64,000 nt of DNA from Serratia marcescens (GCF_029846115.1 NZ_JARVZZ010000001.1:3596001-3660000); one strand, 5' to 3'. Positions 29,662 through 40,386 are shown, counted from the stretch's first letter. The notes: generated by a model from the letters alone, not told the origin. Translations and numbers: made by a program.

Positions 29662-30792
29662 TCACTGCGGTATTTTTTCTGCCCGGTAAATGACGCCGAG
29701 CGACAACGCGACGCAGACCAGAAAGGCATAACGCAGACCGAAAGTTTCGGATAAGAACCCGATTAACGGCGGCCCGATCAGCGTGCCCAGAAAGCCGATG
29801 GTCAGCACCGCCGCGATGGCGGCGCTTGGTGCCATGGAAGAAGACCTTGCAGCCGCCCCCGCAACCAGCGGAATTATGGCGCAAATGCCCAGGCCGACCA
29901 GGAAAAAACCGATTATCGATGTCACCAACCCCGGTAACCAGGTCGTTAGCGTCATGCCGATGAACGCCAGCATCCCGCCCCACTGCAACGTTCTTCTCAC
30001 TCCTATCCGATCAACGAACCGGTTCAACATGAGCCGGCCGATGGTCATGGCAGCCATAAATACCGTAAAACCCAGTCCGATGTATTTTCGATCGACCGAG
30101 ACGACATCCTGAAAATAAACGACGCTCCAGTCGTACATGATGCCCTCACAAGCCATCGAGCAGAAAACGATCAGGCCATAGTTGAACAACGATCGGTCAG
30201 GAATGGCAAAAGCACGCCCGGTCTGTTCCAGCTCCGGTTTGTCGAACAACGCACGCCGGCACAGCAAGGCGGATATCAACGCCACCGCCGCTATTCCCAC
30301 AAAGTGCAGCGGCAAGGCGACATCCCGGCCGATCATTAATGCCCCGATCCCTGCGCCGACAAACCCGGCCACGCCCCATATGCCGTGAAAAAAGGGCAAC
30401 CTGGTTTTACCGCTGACCGCCTCGGCGATGCTGGCCTGCATATTGTTCGAGACATTGACCGCGCTATAAGCGAACCCGGAGAAAAACAGCAATGCCGCCA
30501 GTTGAGGGACCGTCGCGGCGAAGGGCACCAGAAGCAAAAGCATGGCGTTGATCAGAATGGCCGCGACGCCGACCACCCTGCTGCCAAGTTTGGCGATCGC
30601 CCATCCCGATATCGGCAGAGACAAGACCACCCCGGCCGACATGGCGAACAGTACGCTGCCGAATACGCCGTCAGACAACGCAAGCCCTCCTTTGATCGTC
30701 GCCATCCTTGAGCTCAAACTACCGAAACACAGCCCCAGCATGAAAAACATGCTGGATATCGCCAAGTTTTTTTCTTTCATCATCGACATCAT
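29662..30792 (-). CDS. Major facilitator superfamily transporter
   Basis: A 376-residue inner-membrane transporter with 12 predicted hydrophobic segments. The first loop carries the family pattern GWAIAKLGSRVVG, and the matching second-half loop reads NRFVDRIGVRRT. GGGGG five bases upstream fixes the start at 30792. The substrate is not evident; it resembles the YbjJ-like sugar or drug transporter branch. It ends close to the hairpin cluster and follows an SDR gene in the same direction, 30 bases apart, so the two may be one operon. Confidence 0.85.
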   Translation of the reverse strand: MMSMMKEKNLAISSMFFMLGLCFGSLSSRMATIKGGLALSDGVFGSVLFAMSAGVVLSLPISGWAIAKLGSRVVGVAAILINAMLLLLVPFAATVPQLAALLFFSGFAYSAVNVSNNMQASIAEAVSGKTRLPFFHGIWGVAGFVGAGIGALMIGRDVALPLHFVGIAAVALISALLCRRALFDKPELEQTGRAFAIPDRSLFNYGLIVFCSMACEGIMYDWSVVYFQDVVSVDRKYIGLGFTVFMAAMTIGRLMLNRFVDRIGVRRTLQWGGMLAFIGMTLTTWLPGLVTSIIGFFLVGLGICAIIPLVAGAAARSSSMAPSAAIAAVLTIGFLGTLIGPPLIGFLSETFGLRYAFLVCVALSLGVIYRAEKIPQ

Positions 30793-30822
30793 GATCGCCC
30801 CCTTATCCGATTAGCGGCCTGG

Positions 30823-31788
30823 TCAGGCGAAAGCATCAATGCCGGTCAGCGATGCCGAAAGCGCCCACAAACGCTGCGCCTGTTCCGGGTCGATCGCGTA
30901 TTCCTTCACGCCGACCAGCGCCTGGCTGTCGTGCGCGGCGATGCCGGCAATATCGCCATCCTCACAGTAAAGGCCCCCCAAACCTTGCAATTGCGGTGAA
31001 GTGGCGGCCCACACCTGAGTAGCGGCCCCCTGCTGAGGCGTTTTAAGAGCGTCGGGATCGGCCGGATTGCCGTCTTCGTCCATCCAGCCCAGGGCTATCA
31101 TCTCTGCTCTCGATATGTGCCGCTGCAGCGGCGTGGCGATACTGCCAGGGTGAAGGCTAAATGCGCGGATCCCCCGCGAGCGGCCCAGAAGATCCAACCT
31201 GACGGCGAACAGGGCATTCGCCGTCTTCGACTGACCGTACGCCAGCCACTTGTCGTAACCGCGTTCGAACTGCACATCTTCCCAACGGATCGCCGAATGG
31301 TGATGCCCGGCGGAGGAGACGGTGACCACCCGCCCTCCATCGGCAATGGCCGGCCACAGCAAGTTGGTCAGCGCATAGTGGCCGAGGTGGTTGGTGGCGA
31401 ACTGTCTTTCCCAACCTTGCCCCACCCGCGCCTCCAGGCATGCCATCACTCCGGCGTTGTTGATGACAATATCCGCCCGTAGGCTCGATGCGGAAAAGTC
31501 AGCGGCGAAGCGGCGCACGCTGTTCAAATCGGCGAGATCGAGTTCGGCGATCTCGACGCCGGCGCTCTGTCCTAACACCTCTTTGGCTGCCGCCGGTGCC
31601 CGGCAAGCAACGATGACACGTGCGCCGGCACCGGCCAGCGCCAGCGTCGTCTCCAGACCGAGACCTGAATGACCACCGGTGACGATGGCCTGCGAGCCTG
31701 ACAGATCCAGGCCTGCGAGCACCTCGTCGGCGGTCGTTTTGGGCCCAAATCCTGACTTGATGGGGGTTTGTTGGGTAATCACAGGCAT
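30823..31788 (-). CDS. Short-chain dehydrogenase/reductase (retinol-dehydrogenase-like)
   Basis: A Rossmann-fold oxidoreductase of about 320 residues. The cofactor motif TGGHSGLG lies near residue 37, the NNAGVMA motif near 108, and the catalytic YxxxK as YGQSK near 187. Length and layout resemble the long SDRs near human retinol dehydrogenases; the substrate is unknown. The start is uncertain: the ATG at 31788 abuts AGGAGA, while a GTG at 31797 would add three residues. Confidence 0.82.
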   Translation of the reverse strand: MPVITQQTPIKSGFGPKTTADEVLAGLDLSGSQAIVTGGHSGLGLETTLALAGAGARVIVACRAPAAAKEVLGQSAGVEIAELDLADLNSVRRFAADFSASSLRADIVINNAGVMACLEARVGQGWERQFATNHLGHYALTNLLWPAIADGGRVVTVSSAGHHHSAIRWEDVQFERGYDKWLAYGQSKTANALFAVRLDLLGRSRGIRAFSLHPGSIATPLQRHISRAEMIALGWMDEDGNPADPDALKTPQQGAATQVWAATSPQLQGLGGLYCEDGDIAGIAAHDSQALVGVKEYAIDPEQAQRLWALSASLTGIDAFA

Positions 31789-31980
31789 TCTCCTCACGGT
31801 TAACAGTGACCGGCCAAACGCAGCCAGCGCGTCGATGAGAAGAAGTATGAAATTCCGTCACGTGACTGTGAATGCATGAAACCCCGAACTTCTGTCGAGA
31901 TCGTCCAGGTTACGCGGCGCAAAGAGAAGAGAAGTGGATCATGGCGGCTCGCCAAGCGAGATTTCCGGTCTTAGACAGGC

Positions 31981-32090
31981 AAAAAAAAAAGCCAGCACCC
32001 GAGCTGGCTTAAAAAACACTGGAAGCAATGTGAGCAATGTCGTGCCTTCCACATCAGAGCCGCAAACTGTGGCCTTCCGTGAACTGCCAG
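31981..32090 (-). ncRNA. ryhB: RyhB small regulatory RNA
   Basis: On the minus strand the stretch 32045-32018 contains GACATTGCTCACATTGC within a 28-base segment that I recall as identical to the E. coli RyhB core, which base-pairs with mRNAs such as sodB and sdhC. It is followed by a terminator hairpin (AAGCCAGC, loop CTCGGGT region, GCTGGCTT) and ten T residues. A Fur box lies just upstream. RyhB works with Hfq to lower iron-using proteins when iron is scarce. The 5' end near 32090 is inferred from the promoter. Confidence 0.93.
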
Positions 32091-32094
32091 GCGA

Positions 32095-32123
32095 TGATAA
32101 TAGTTATCAGTATCGTCTGTAAA
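32095..32123 (-). promoter_or_regulatory. ryhB promoter with Fur box
   Basis: GATAACTATTATC (minus strand, 32108-32096) is a close match to the Fur core GATAATNATTATC. It overlaps a -10 region (TTATCA or TATTAT, 32095-32102), with TTTACA as -35 at 32123-32118. Fur with iron would block transcription here. Confidence 0.8.
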
Positions 32124-32169
32124 GCACTTTGTTGAGAATTTTTCTCATTTCCACACGAAGATTGCGCAA

Positions 32170-33357
32170 TTACCACTCAGGGAACGGGTCTGCCATGTCC
32201 AGCCAATAGTCCACGCCGGCGGCCATTTCATCGTCGCTCAGTAGGCAGTCGTCCAGCAAACGTGCGATCGTCGCCTGCTGCAGATGCTGGCCGATAAACA
32301 CCAGCTCCTGTCGCATGTCGCCGAACGGCTCTACCCATTTTTCCTGAATATGCGCCCGCGCTTCGGGATCCTGCGGCCAATTGTCTTGCGGGATAGCGCG
32401 CCAAAAGGTGCCCGCGAGACCGTAATGGGCGATGCCGCCGGCCTGGCTCCACTGCCCGGCCTGCCGCGGCCGCGTCGCCAGCCAGAAAAAGCCTTTCGAG
32501 CGCAGCAGCTTACCGCCGCCCCAGTCGCCGTTAATCACGCGGTAAAATTTGTCCGGCGCAAACGGCCGCCGCGCCTGATAGACGAAGCTGCTGATGCCGT
32601 AGTTTTCCGTTTCCGGCACGTGTTCGCCGCGCAGCTCTTTCAGCCAGCCGGGCGCCTGCTGCGCCTTTTCAAAGCTGAAGCTGCCGGTATTCAGCACCGC
32701 TTCCAGCGGCAGTTTGCCCGGCGCGATCGGCACTATGCGGGCATCGGGGTTCAGGCTGGCCAGCAGCGCCATCACTTCGCCCTGCTGAGCTGGCGTCAAC
32801 AGATCGGTCTTGCTGACCAGGATCACGTCGCAGAATTCAATTTGCTCAATCAATAGATCCGCCACGCTGCGCAGATCGTCCTCGCCCAGGCTTTGGCCGG
32901 CCTCCTGCAGGCTTTGTGCCTGCTGGTACTGCTGGATGAAATTCACCCCGTCGACCACCGTCACCAGGGTATCCAGCCGGGCGAACTGCGACAGGCTTTC
33001 GCCCTTTTCGTCCTCAAAGGTAAAGGTTTCCGCCACCGGCAGCGGCTCGGAGATGCCGCTCGATTCGATCAGCAGGTAATCGAAACGCCCGTCCTGCGCC
33101 AGTTCACGCACCGAAACCAGCAGGTCTTCGCGCAGCGTGCAGCAAATGCAGCCGTTGCTCATCTCAACCAGCTTCTCTTCCTGGCGATCGAGATGCACTG
33201 CATTTTCAACCAATGCGGCGTCGATGTTGACTTCGCTCATGTCGTTGACGATCACCGCCACGCGCATGCCCTGCCGGTTGTTCAGGATGTGGTTCAGCAC
33301 CGTGGTTTTGCCGGCGCCGAGAAAGCCGGAAAGCACGGTCACGGGAAGTTGTTTCAT
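32170..33357 (-). CDS. COG0523 family zinc-related GTPase (metallochaperone)
   Basis: A 395-residue G3E GTPase with Walker [11 protein letters not shown] (11-20), the zinc-binding CxCC motif at C70-C72-C73 (NGCICC), a Walker B/ESSG segment (LLIESSG), the NKxD-like SKTD, and a C-terminal CobW domain. Such proteins deliver zinc to client enzymes under zinc shortage. It is the last gene of a three-gene operon with folE2 and a gamma carbonic anhydrase, whose promoter carries a Zur-type palindrome. I start it at 33357 after GAGG; 33378 is also open. Confidence 0.88.
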   Translation of the reverse strand: MKQLPVTVLSGFLGAGKTTVLNHILNNRQGMRVAVIVNDMSEVNIDAALVENAVHLDRQEEKLVEMSNGCICCTLREDLLVSVRELAQDGRFDYLLIESSGISEPLPVAETFTFEDEKGESLSQFARLDTLVTVVDGVNFIQQYQQAQSLQEAGQSLGEDDLRSVADLLIEQIEFCDVILVSKTDLLTPAQQGEVMALLASLNPDARIVPIAPGKLPLEAVLNTGSFSFEKAQQAPGWLKELRGEHVPETENYGISSFVYQARRPFAPDKFYRVINGDWGGGKLLRSKGFFWLATRPRQAGQWSQAGGIAHYGLAGTFWRAIPQDNWPQDPEARAHIQEKWVEPFGDMRQELVFIGQHLQQATIARLLDDCLLSDDEMAAGVDYWLDMADPFPEW

Positions 33358-33367
33358 GGGAGCCTCA

Positions 33368-33928
33368 TTAAAATTCATTGCGTAATGCCTGGTAACCGCG
33401 CACCAGTTCGACGTTGGTGGCGGCCACTTCTTCCGAAAACTGCAGCGCGCCGCGATCGACCTGGGAATAGCGCGACAGGTCGCTGTCCGGCCCTACGCGC
33501 TCGGTCGAGGGGATATAGCGATTTTCCGGCAGCGTCACGCCGTCCACCACCGCGTTGTAACGCACCACGCAGCCGGACTGGATGTGGCAGTTGAACAGCA
33601 CGCTGTTGAAACCGATAAACACCCGATCGTCGATGCGACACGGGCCGTGGACGATGGCGCGATGGGCGATCGAACTGTAACGGCCAATGGTGACCGCCGC
33701 CCCGCTCTTGGAGTGGATCACCACGCCGTCCTGAATATTGGAGTGCGAGCCGATGACAATCGGCTCCATGTCGCCGGCGGCGTTCAATTCGTCGGCGCGG
33801 ATCACCGCATAAGGGCCGACGTAGACGAAATCTTCGACGATCACCCGGCCGCAAATAATGGCGGTGGGGTCGATGTAGGCCAGCGGCGAGACCTGCGGCA
33901 GATGGCCGCTGGGATTTTTACGCAGCAT
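33368..33928 (-). CDS. Gamma carbonic anhydrase-like protein
   Basis: A 186-residue left-handed beta-helix protein built from hexapeptide repeats ([35 protein letters not shown]). Histidines in [10 protein letters not shown] and [10 protein letters not shown] are candidate zinc ligands of the trimer. It overlaps the end of folE2 by 11 bases, a sign of coupled translation. In a zinc-starvation operon it may be a back-up enzyme able to use another metal; that is inference. Confidence 0.85.
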   Translation of the reverse strand: MLRKNPSGHLPQVSPLAYIDPTAIICGRVIVEDFVYVGPYAVIRADELNAAGDMEPIVIGSHSNIQDGVVIHSKSGAAVTIGRYSSIAHRAIVHGPCRIDDRVFIGFNSVLFNCHIQSGCVVRYNAVVDGVTLPENRYIPSTERVGPDSDLSRYSQVDRGALQFSEEVAATNVELVRGYQALRNEF

Positions 33929-34844
33929 GATTTTCTCCCCGCCAGCTCAGCTCCGCCACCGCATTGTGGGCATGCAGGCTCTCCTGATGCTCGACGCGCA
34001 GTGAAAAGGCGCGATAATCGCACTGGCTGCGCAGCATGCGATACAGACGGCGCGCCGCGTCTTCGCAAAACATCAGGTTCTGTCCGTTGGCCAGCGCGAA
34101 GGCCTGCTCGTCGCGGCGTTTCACCAGCGTTTGTACCGGCGTGCCCAGCGCGTGTTCGATGCGGTCGATCAATTTCACCGGTTCGAACGCCCGTTCATTC
34201 TCGGGCGTCACGGTGACCCAGGCCCAGCTGCGCTGGCTGTGAGGGGTGGCCGGCATTCCCTGCTCCAACAGCCACTCGCTCACCTGGCGTTGGCTGACCC
34301 GCTCCGCCGCCTGTTCGAAATCAAACTGAAACTGTTGCTGCGCCAACTGACGGCTGAGCGCCGCCGAACTCGGGCAGGTAGAGGAGTAAGGTACGCCGAC
34401 GGTCAACGCCAGCGTCAGCGTGTTCGTCAGGGTCGCCTCGATGCGCAGCGGGTAAGCCTTCCAGCCGCGCTGCGGCGACAGCAAAGCCGGGCGCGACAGC
34501 AGCAGCTCGCCGCTGATCGCCAGGCTGGCGCGATCGCTGTGTTCCGGCTGCGAATCCAGAAAGGCTTGCAGCGTTCGGCCGATGCGCTGCGGCGTCAGCT
34601 CGCCCTGCGTCAATTCGTCCAGCGCCAGATACAGCCGCGACATGTGAATGCCGCGTTCGCCCGCCGCTTCGGCGCGCAGGTTGATGCCGGCGTCGACTTT
34701 GGCCATCAGTGGCTTGCCGGCCAACTCCAGCGGCAGTGCGATCCCTTGCATCCCGACCCAATCGAGCCCGACATCACTCATTTCGCCGCGCCATGCCTGA
34801 GCGTCCGGCAGCGAACGACGTGGTGGAAGTGCAACTTCGTTCAT
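33918..34844 (-). CDS. folE2: GTP cyclohydrolase FolE2 (type IB)
   Basis: A 308-residue COG1469 enzyme that makes 7,8-dihydroneopterin triphosphate for folate synthesis without the strict zinc need of FolE, so it serves as a zinc-independent replacement. The active-site cysteine is C157 in YSSTCPSSAALS, with the family's VKRRDEQAFALANGQNLMFCEDAARR segment split here as a C-terminal landmark. It is the first gene of the zinc operon; the Zur-type box lies about 50 bases upstream. Confidence 0.92.
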   Translation of the reverse strand: MNEVALPPRRSLPDAQAWRGEMSDVGLDWVGMQGIALPLELAGKPLMAKVDAGINLRAEAAGERGIHMSRLYLALDELTQGELTPQRIGRTLQAFLDSQPEHSDRASLAISGELLLSRPALLSPQRGWKAYPLRIEATLTNTLTLALTVGVPYSSTCPSSAALSRQLAQQQFQFDFEQAAERVSQRQVSEWLLEQGMPATPHSQRSWAWVTVTPENERAFEPVKLIDRIEHALGTPVQTLVKRRDEQAFALANGQNLMFCEDAARRLYRMLRSQCDYRAFSLRVEHQESLHAHNAVAELSWRGENHAA

Positions 34845-34894
34845 ACATCCCCTTGCGTTATTGTGACTTTGCCGAGGAACGGTAACATGATTTT

Positions 34895-34912
34895 GTTATG
34901 TTATAACATATC
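34895..34912 (-). promoter_or_regulatory. Zur box upstream of folE2
   Basis: GTTATGTTATAACATATC contains the perfect palindrome TATGTTATAACATA (34897-34910), in line with the gamma-proteobacterial Zur motif ATGTTATANTATAACAT. It precedes genes of the usual zinc-starvation type, so repression by zinc-loaded Zur is likely. Confidence 0.8.
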
Positions 34913-34988
34913 AAATAAAATTTTTTTCACGCCGTTGGGCGACCTGATTAATCAAGTCGCAGAAAACTCAGCGATTTTGTTCAATGGA

Positions 34989-35017
34989 TTGGGCTGTCGG
35001 TCAGAGTGCGATACACT
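34989..35017 (+). promoter_or_regulatory. Probable sigma-70 promoter of sapABCDF
   Basis: TTGGGC (34989-34994), a 17-base spacer and TACACT (35012-35017) lie about 30 bases before the sapA start. Confidence 0.5.
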
Positions 35018-35048
35018 AACGCTATTGCTGATTAACCCATGAGCCTCT

Positions 35049-36698
35049 ATGCGTGGTTTACCCCTTTGGATAGTGTCGTTGTGCTTTACCGGTTCCGCCC
35101 TGGCCGCAACCACACCGCCCGCGCCCGCCGCGGCGCCGCTGCCGGACATTCGCCAGAGCGGCTTTGTCTATTGCGTCAGCGGCATACTGAATACCTTCAA
35201 CCCGCAAATGGCCAGCAGCGGCCTGACGGTGGATACCCTGGCCGCCCAGCTGTACGATCGCCTGCTGGACGTCGACCCCTACACCTACCGGCTGATCCCC
35301 GAGCTGGCGCAAAGCTGGGAAGTGTTGGACAACGGCGCCACCTACCGCTTCCATCTGCGCAAGGACGTGCCGTTCCAGACCACCGCCTGGTTCACCCCCA
35401 CCCGCAAGATGAACGCCGACGACGTGGTGTTCAGCTTCGCGCGCGTATTTGACCAAAAACACCCGTATCACGACGTCAACGGCGGCGAATACCCCTATTT
35501 CGACAGCCTGCAGTTCGGCGATTCGGTGCAGAGCGTGAGAAAGCTCGACGACTACACGGTGGAGATTCGCCTGCAGTCGCCGGACGCCTCGTTCCTGTGG
35601 CATCTGGCAACGCATTACGCGCCGGTGCTGTCCGCCGAATACGCCGACACGCTGACGCGCGAAGGCCATCAGGAGCTGATTGACCGAGAGCCGGTCGGCA
35701 GCGGCCCGTTCCTGCTCAACGAATACCGCTCGGGGCAATATATTCGCCTGGCGCGCAACGCCGCCTACTGGAAAGGCCTGCCGCGCATGCCGCAGGTGGT
35801 GATCGATCTGGGCGCCGGCGGCACCGGTCGCCTCTCCAAGCTGCTGACCGGCGAGTGCGACGTGCTGGCCTATCCGGCGGCGAGCCAGCTGTCTATCCTG
35901 CGCGACGATCCGCGCCTGCGCCTGACGCTGCGCCCGGGGATGAACATCGCCTATCTGGCGTTCAACACCCGCAAACCGCCGCTCGACAACCTCAACGTGC
36001 GCCAGGCGATCTCTCTGGCGATCAACAACCAGCGGTTGATGCAGTCGATCTATTACGGCACGGCGGAAACCGCCGCCTCGATCTTGCCGCGCGCCTCCTG
36101 GGCCTATGACAACGACGCGCACGTCACCGAGTACGATCCGGCCAAATCGCGCGAGATGCTGCGGCAGGCCGGCGTCGGCCATCTGAACCTGAAGCTGTGG
36201 GTGCCGACCGCCTCGCAGTCTTACAACCCGAGCCCGCTGAAGACCGCCGAGCTGATCCAGGCCGATCTCGGCCAGGTGGGCATCAACGTCACCATCGTTC
36301 CGGTAGAGGGCCGCTTCCAGGAGGCGCGCCTGATGGAGATGAACCACGATCTGACCCTGACCGGCTGGGCCACCGACAGCAACGACCCGGACAGCTTCTT
36401 CCGGCCGCTGCTGAGCTGCGCGGCAATCCGTTCGCAAACCAACTATGCTCACTGGTGTGACCCGGGCTTCGACGAGGTGCTGCAGAACGCACTGTTGTCG
36501 CAGCAGCTATCTCAACGCATCGACAGCTACCGCAAGGCGCAGAAGATCCTCGAGCAGCAACTGCCGGTGCTGCCGCTGGCCTCTTCCCTGCGGCTGCAGG
36601 CCTACCGCTACGACATCAAGGGATTGGTGCTGAGCCCGTTCGGCAACGCCTCGTTCGCCGGGGTGTACCGTGAATCCGCGCCGGAGGTGAATAAGTGA
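35049..36698 (+). CDS. sapA: SapA, periplasmic peptide-binding protein
   Basis: A 549-residue solute-binding protein of the SBP_bac_5 family with a signal peptide ([12 protein letters not shown]). First gene of sapABCDF. In Salmonella and Haemophilus SapA binds antimicrobial peptides; in E. coli the SapBCDF permease exports putrescine. Cysteines and the family core ([28 protein letters not shown]) match the E. coli protein. Confidence 0.95.
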   Translation: MRGLPLWIVSLCFTGSALAATTPPAPAAAPLPDIRQSGFVYCVSGILNTFNPQMASSGLTVDTLAAQLYDRLLDVDPYTYRLIPELAQSWEVLDNGATYRFHLRKDVPFQTTAWFTPTRKMNADDVVFSFARVFDQKHPYHDVNGGEYPYFDSLQFGDSVQSVRKLDDYTVEIRLQSPDASFLWHLATHYAPVLSAEYADTLTREGHQELIDREPVGSGPFLLNEYRSGQYIRLARNAAYWKGLPRMPQVVIDLGAGGTGRLSKLLTGECDVLAYPAASQLSILRDDPRLRLTLRPGMNIAYLAFNTRKPPLDNLNVRQAISLAINNQRLMQSIYYGTAETAASILPRASWAYDNDAHVTEYDPAKSREMLRQAGVGHLNLKLWVPTASQSYNPSPLKTAELIQADLGQVGINVTIVPVEGRFQEARLMEMNHDLTLTGWATDSNDPDSFFRPLLSCAAIRSQTNYAHWCDPGFDEVLQNALLSQQLSQRIDSYRKAQKILEQQLPVLPLASSLRLQAYRYDIKGLVLSPFGNASFAGVYRESAPEVNK

Positions 36699-37660
36699 TT
36701 ATCTTTACCCTGCGCCGCATTCTGCTGCTGCTGATCACGCTGTTCTTCCTGACGCTGGTCAGCTTCAGCCTGAGCTATTTCACGCCGCGTGCGCCGCTGA
36801 ACGGCGCCGCCCTGCTGGACGCCTATCAGTTCTACTTTGTCAGCCTGCTGCACTGGGACTTCGGCGTCTCCAGCATCAACGGCCAGGCGATCAGCGAACA
36901 GCTGCGCGAAGTGTTCCCGGCCACCATGGAACTGTGCCTGCTGGCCTTTGCTCTGGCGCTGTTTATCGGCATTCCGCTGGGCATCATCGCCGGCGTGCTG
37001 CGCGGCAAATGGCAGGACACCGCCATCAGCACCTTCGCGCTATTGGGCTTTTCGATGCCGGTGTTCTGGCTGGCGCTGCTGCTGATGCTGTTCTTCTCGC
37101 TACACCTGGGCTGGCTGCCGGTTTCCGGCCGTTTCGACCTGCTGTATCAGGTGAAGCCGATCACCGGTTTCGCGCTGATTGACGCCTGGCTGTCGGACTC
37201 GCCATACCGCGCCGAAATGATCGGCAGCGCCCTGCGCCACATGATCCTGCCGATCGCCGCGCTGGCGGTGGCGCCCACCACCGAAGTGGTGCGCCTGATG
37301 CGCATCAGCACCGACGACGTGCTGAGCCAAAACTACATCAAGGCCGCCGCCACCCGCGGCCTGTCGCGCTTCACCATCATTCGCCGCCACGTGTTGCACA
37401 ATGCGCTGCCGCCGATCGTGCCCAAACTGGGGCTGCAGTTCTCCACCATGCTCACGCTGGCGATGATCACCGAAGTGGTGTTCAGCTGGCCGGGCCTCGG
37501 CCGGTGGCTGATCAACGCCATTCGCCAGCAGGATTATGCGGCGATCTCCGCCGGCGTCATGGTGGTCGGCACGCTGGTGATTACCATTAACGTCCTGGCC
37601 GACATTCTGGGTGCGGCAACCAACCCGCTGAAACATAAGGAATGGTATGCCCTTCGATAA
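36695..37660 (+). CDS. sapB: SapB, ABC transporter permease
   Basis: A 321-residue inner-membrane permease of the Dpp/Opp type with six membrane helices and the EAA-type loop [24 protein letters not shown]. Translation starts at GTG 36695, overlapping the sapA stop, after GGAGGTG. It pairs with SapC. Confidence 0.96.
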   Translation: MIIFTLRRILLLLITLFFLTLVSFSLSYFTPRAPLNGAALLDAYQFYFVSLLHWDFGVSSINGQAISEQLREVFPATMELCLLAFALALFIGIPLGIIAGVLRGKWQDTAISTFALLGFSMPVFWLALLLMLFFSLHLGWLPVSGRFDLLYQVKPITGFALIDAWLSDSPYRAEMIGSALRHMILPIAALAVAPTTEVVRLMRISTDDVLSQNYIKAAATRGLSRFTIIRRHVLHNALPPIVPKLGLQFSTMLTLAMITEVVFSWPGLGRWLINAIRQQDYAAISAGVMVVGTLVITINVLADILGAATNPLKHKEWYALR

Positions 37661-38537
37661 CGTATACCGCGAGAAAAAGATGCCGAGCCCGCTGCGCTAC
37701 ACCTGGCGGATTTTCTACGGCGACGCGCTGGCGATGATCGGTTTTTACGGCGTGATCGCCCTGCTGCTGCTGTCGCTGTTCGGCAGCCTGCTGGCGCCCT
37801 ACGCGCTGGATCAGCAGTTCCTCGGTTATCAGCTGCTGCCGCCGTCCTGGTCGCGCTACGGCAACGTGTCGTTCTTTCTCGGCACCGACGATCTCGGGCG
37901 CGACATCCTCAGCCGCCTGTTGACCGGCACTGCCGCCACCTTCGGCTCGGCGCTGGCGGTGACGCTGGCCGCAGCGTTCTGCGGGGTGATCCTCGGCGTG
38001 TTCGCCGGCGTCACTCACGGGCTGCGTTCGGCGGTGCTCAACCACATCCTCGATACCCTGCTGTCCATTCCGTCGCTGCTGCTGGCGATCGTGGTGGTGG
38101 CGTTTATCGGCCCCAAACTTGAACACGCCATGCTGGCAGTGTGGCTCGCCTTGCTGCCGCGCATGGTCCGCACCATCTACAGCGCGGTGCACGACGAGCT
38201 GGAGAAAGAGTACGTGGTGGCGGCGCGGCTCGATGGCGCTTCCACGCTGCAGATCCTGTGGTACGCCGTCATGCCGAACATCGCCGCAGTGCTGGTGACC
38301 GAGTTCACCCGCGCGCTGTCGATGGCCATTTTGGACATCGCCGCGCTCGGCTTTCTCGATCTCGGCGCGCAGCTGCCTTCGCCGGAATGGGGAGCGATGC
38401 TCGGCGATTCGCTCGAGCTGGTGTACGTCGCACCCTGGACGGTGATGCTGCCCGGCGCGGCCATCCTCGTCAGCGTGCTGCTGGTTAACCTGTTAGGCGA
38501 CGGTATGCGCCGCGCAATCAATGCCGGGGTGGAATAA
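37647..38537 (+). CDS. sapC: SapC, ABC transporter permease
   Basis: A 296-residue permease with the cytoplasmic coupling loop [21 protein letters not shown]. It overlaps sapB by 14 bases and sapD by one base, so the operon is translated as a coupled unit. Confidence 0.96.
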   Translation: MPFDNVYREKKMPSPLRYTWRIFYGDALAMIGFYGVIALLLLSLFGSLLAPYALDQQFLGYQLLPPSWSRYGNVSFFLGTDDLGRDILSRLLTGTAATFGSALAVTLAAAFCGVILGVFAGVTHGLRSAVLNHILDTLLSIPSLLLAIVVVAFIGPKLEHAMLAVWLALLPRMVRTIYSAVHDELEKEYVVAARLDGASTLQILWYAVMPNIAAVLVTEFTRALSMAILDIAALGFLDLGAQLPSPEWGAMLGDSLELVYVAPWTVMLPGAAILVSVLLVNLLGDGMRRAINAGVE

Positions 38538-39529
38538 TGCCGTTACTCGATATCCGCAATCTGACGATTGAATTTATGACCGCCGAAGGGCCGGTCAAGG
38601 CGGTCGATCGCGTCAGCATGACGCTGACCGAGGGCGAGGTGCGCGGCCTGGTGGGCGAATCGGGCTCCGGCAAGAGCCTGATCGCCAAAGCCATCTGCGG
38701 CGTAACCAAAGACAACTGGCGCGTCACCGCCGACCGTTTCCGCTTCGACGACATCGATCTGCTGCAACTGAGCCCGCGCGAGCGGCGCAGGCTGGTGGGC
38801 CACAACGTTTCGATGATTTTCCAGGAGCCGCAGTCCTGTCTCGATCCTTCCGAGAGCATCGGCCGCCAGCTGGCGCAGGCGATCCCGGGCTGGACCTACA
38901 AGGGCCGCTGGTGGCAGCGCTTCAACTGGCGCAAACGCCGCGCCATCGAACTGCTGCACCGCGTCGGTATCAAGGATCACGACGACATCATGGGCAGCTT
39001 CCCGTACGAGTTGACCGAGGGCGAGTGCCAGAAGGTGATGATCGCCATCGCGCTGGCCAACCAACCGCGCCTGCTGATCGCCGATGAACCAACCAACGCC
39101 ATGGAGCCGACCACCCAGGCGCAGATTTTCCGCCTGCTGGCGCGCCTCAATCAGAACAACAACACCACCATCCTGCTGATCAGCCACGATTTGCAGATGA
39201 TGAGCAAATGGGCCGACCGGGTGAACGTGCTGTACTGCGGGCAAACGGTGGAAAGCGCCCAGTGCGAAGAGCTGCTGGCGGCGCCGCACCACCCTTACAC
39301 CCAGGCGCTGATCCGCGCCATGCCGGACTTCGGCCGCTCGCTGCCGCACAAGAGCCGGTTGAACACGCTGCCGGGCGCCATTCCTTCGTTGGAACACCTG
39401 CCGATCGGTTGCCGCCTGGGGCCGCGCTGCCCTTACGCGCAGAAGAAGTGCATCGAAACGCCGCGCCTGCGCCCGGTCAAAAACCACTTCTTCGCCTGCC
39501 ACTTCCCGCTGAACATGGAGGAGCAATAA
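38537..39529 (+). CDS. sapD: SapD, ABC transporter ATPase
   Basis: A 330-residue ATPase with Walker A GESGSGKS (about 37-44) and Walker B LLIADEPT. The signature reads LTEGECQ instead of LSGGQ, as in E. coli SapD, so this half is degenerate. The C-terminal part carries the oligopeptide-type CxxxxxC cluster region ([18 protein letters not shown]). In E. coli SapD also supports Trk potassium uptake (TrkE). Confidence 0.95.
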   Translation: MPLLDIRNLTIEFMTAEGPVKAVDRVSMTLTEGEVRGLVGESGSGKSLIAKAICGVTKDNWRVTADRFRFDDIDLLQLSPRERRRLVGHNVSMIFQEPQSCLDPSESIGRQLAQAIPGWTYKGRWWQRFNWRKRRAIELLHRVGIKDHDDIMGSFPYELTEGECQKVMIAIALANQPRLLIADEPTNAMEPTTQAQIFRLLARLNQNNNTTILLISHDLQMMSKWADRVNVLYCGQTVESAQCEELLAAPHHPYTQALIRAMPDFGRSLPHKSRLNTLPGAIPSLEHLPIGCRLGPRCPYAQKKCIETPRLRPVKNHFFACHFPLNMEEQ

Positions 39530-39530
39530 C

Positions 39531-40343
39531 ATGGAAACGCTGTTGGAAGTGCGCAACCTGAGCAAAACCTACCGCTACCGCACCGGGCTGTTCCGCCGCC
39601 AGCACGTCGAGGCGGTGAAGTCGGTCAGCTTTACCCTGCGCGAAGGCCAGACGCTGGCAGTGATCGGCGAGAACGGCTCCGGCAAATCCACGCTGGCGAA
39701 GATGCTCTCCGGCATGGTGGAACCGACCGCCGGCGAACTGCTGATCGACGATCATCCGCTGGAATTCGGCGATTATCGCTATCGCAGCCAGCGCATTCGC
39801 ATGATTTTTCAGGATCCGAGCACCTCGCTCAACCCACGCCAGCGCATCGGCCAACTGTTGGACGCGCCGCTGCGGCTAAACACCAGTCTGGAGCCCGCCG
39901 AGCGCGAACAGCGCATCAACCAGACGCTGCGTCAGGTCGGCATGCTGCCGGATCACGCCTACTACTATCCGCACATGCTGGCTTCCGGGCAAAAACAGCG
40001 CGTCGCGCTGGCGCGTGCGCTGATCCTGCAGCCGAAGGTGATCGTCGCCGATGAGGCGCTGGCCTCGCTGGACATGTCAATGCGCTCGCAAATCATCAAC
40101 CTGATGCTGGAGCTGCAGGAAAAACACGGTATTTCCTATATCTACGTCACTCAGCACCTCGGCATGATGAAGCATATCAGCGACCAGGTGCTGGTGATGC
40201 ACGAAGGGGAAATCGTCGAACGCGGCAGCACCGCCGAGGTATTGGCGGCGCCGCTGCACGAATTGACCAAGCGCCTTATCGCCAGCCACTTCGGTGAGGC
40301 GCTGACCGCCGACGCCTGGCGACGCGACGGCGGCCGTTTTTGA
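39531..40343 (+). CDS. sapF: SapF, ABC transporter ATPase
   Basis: A 270-residue ATPase with Walker A GENGSGKST, the signature MLASGQKQRVALARAL and Walker B VIVADEAL. It begins one base after the sapD stop and ends the operon, followed by a strong terminator. In E. coli fabI follows; here the neighbour is different. Confidence 0.95.
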   Translation: METLLEVRNLSKTYRYRTGLFRRQHVEAVKSVSFTLREGQTLAVIGENGSGKSTLAKMLSGMVEPTAGELLIDDHPLEFGDYRYRSQRIRMIFQDPSTSLNPRQRIGQLLDAPLRLNTSLEPAEREQRINQTLRQVGMLPDHAYYYPHMLASGQKQRVALARALILQPKVIVADEALASLDMSMRSQIINLMLELQEKHGISYIYVTQHLGMMKHISDQVLVMHEGEIVERGSTAEVLAAPLHELTKRLIASHFGEALTADAWRRDGGRF

Positions 40344-40364
40344 TCCACGCCCTGGCCTGCAACA

Positions 40365-40386
40365 AACCCGCTGCGGCGGGTTTTTT
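40365..40386 (+). terminator. Intrinsic terminator of sapABCDF
   Basis: The stem AACCCGC/GCGGGTT with loop TGCG is followed by an unbroken T run (TTTTTT). Confidence 0.9.
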
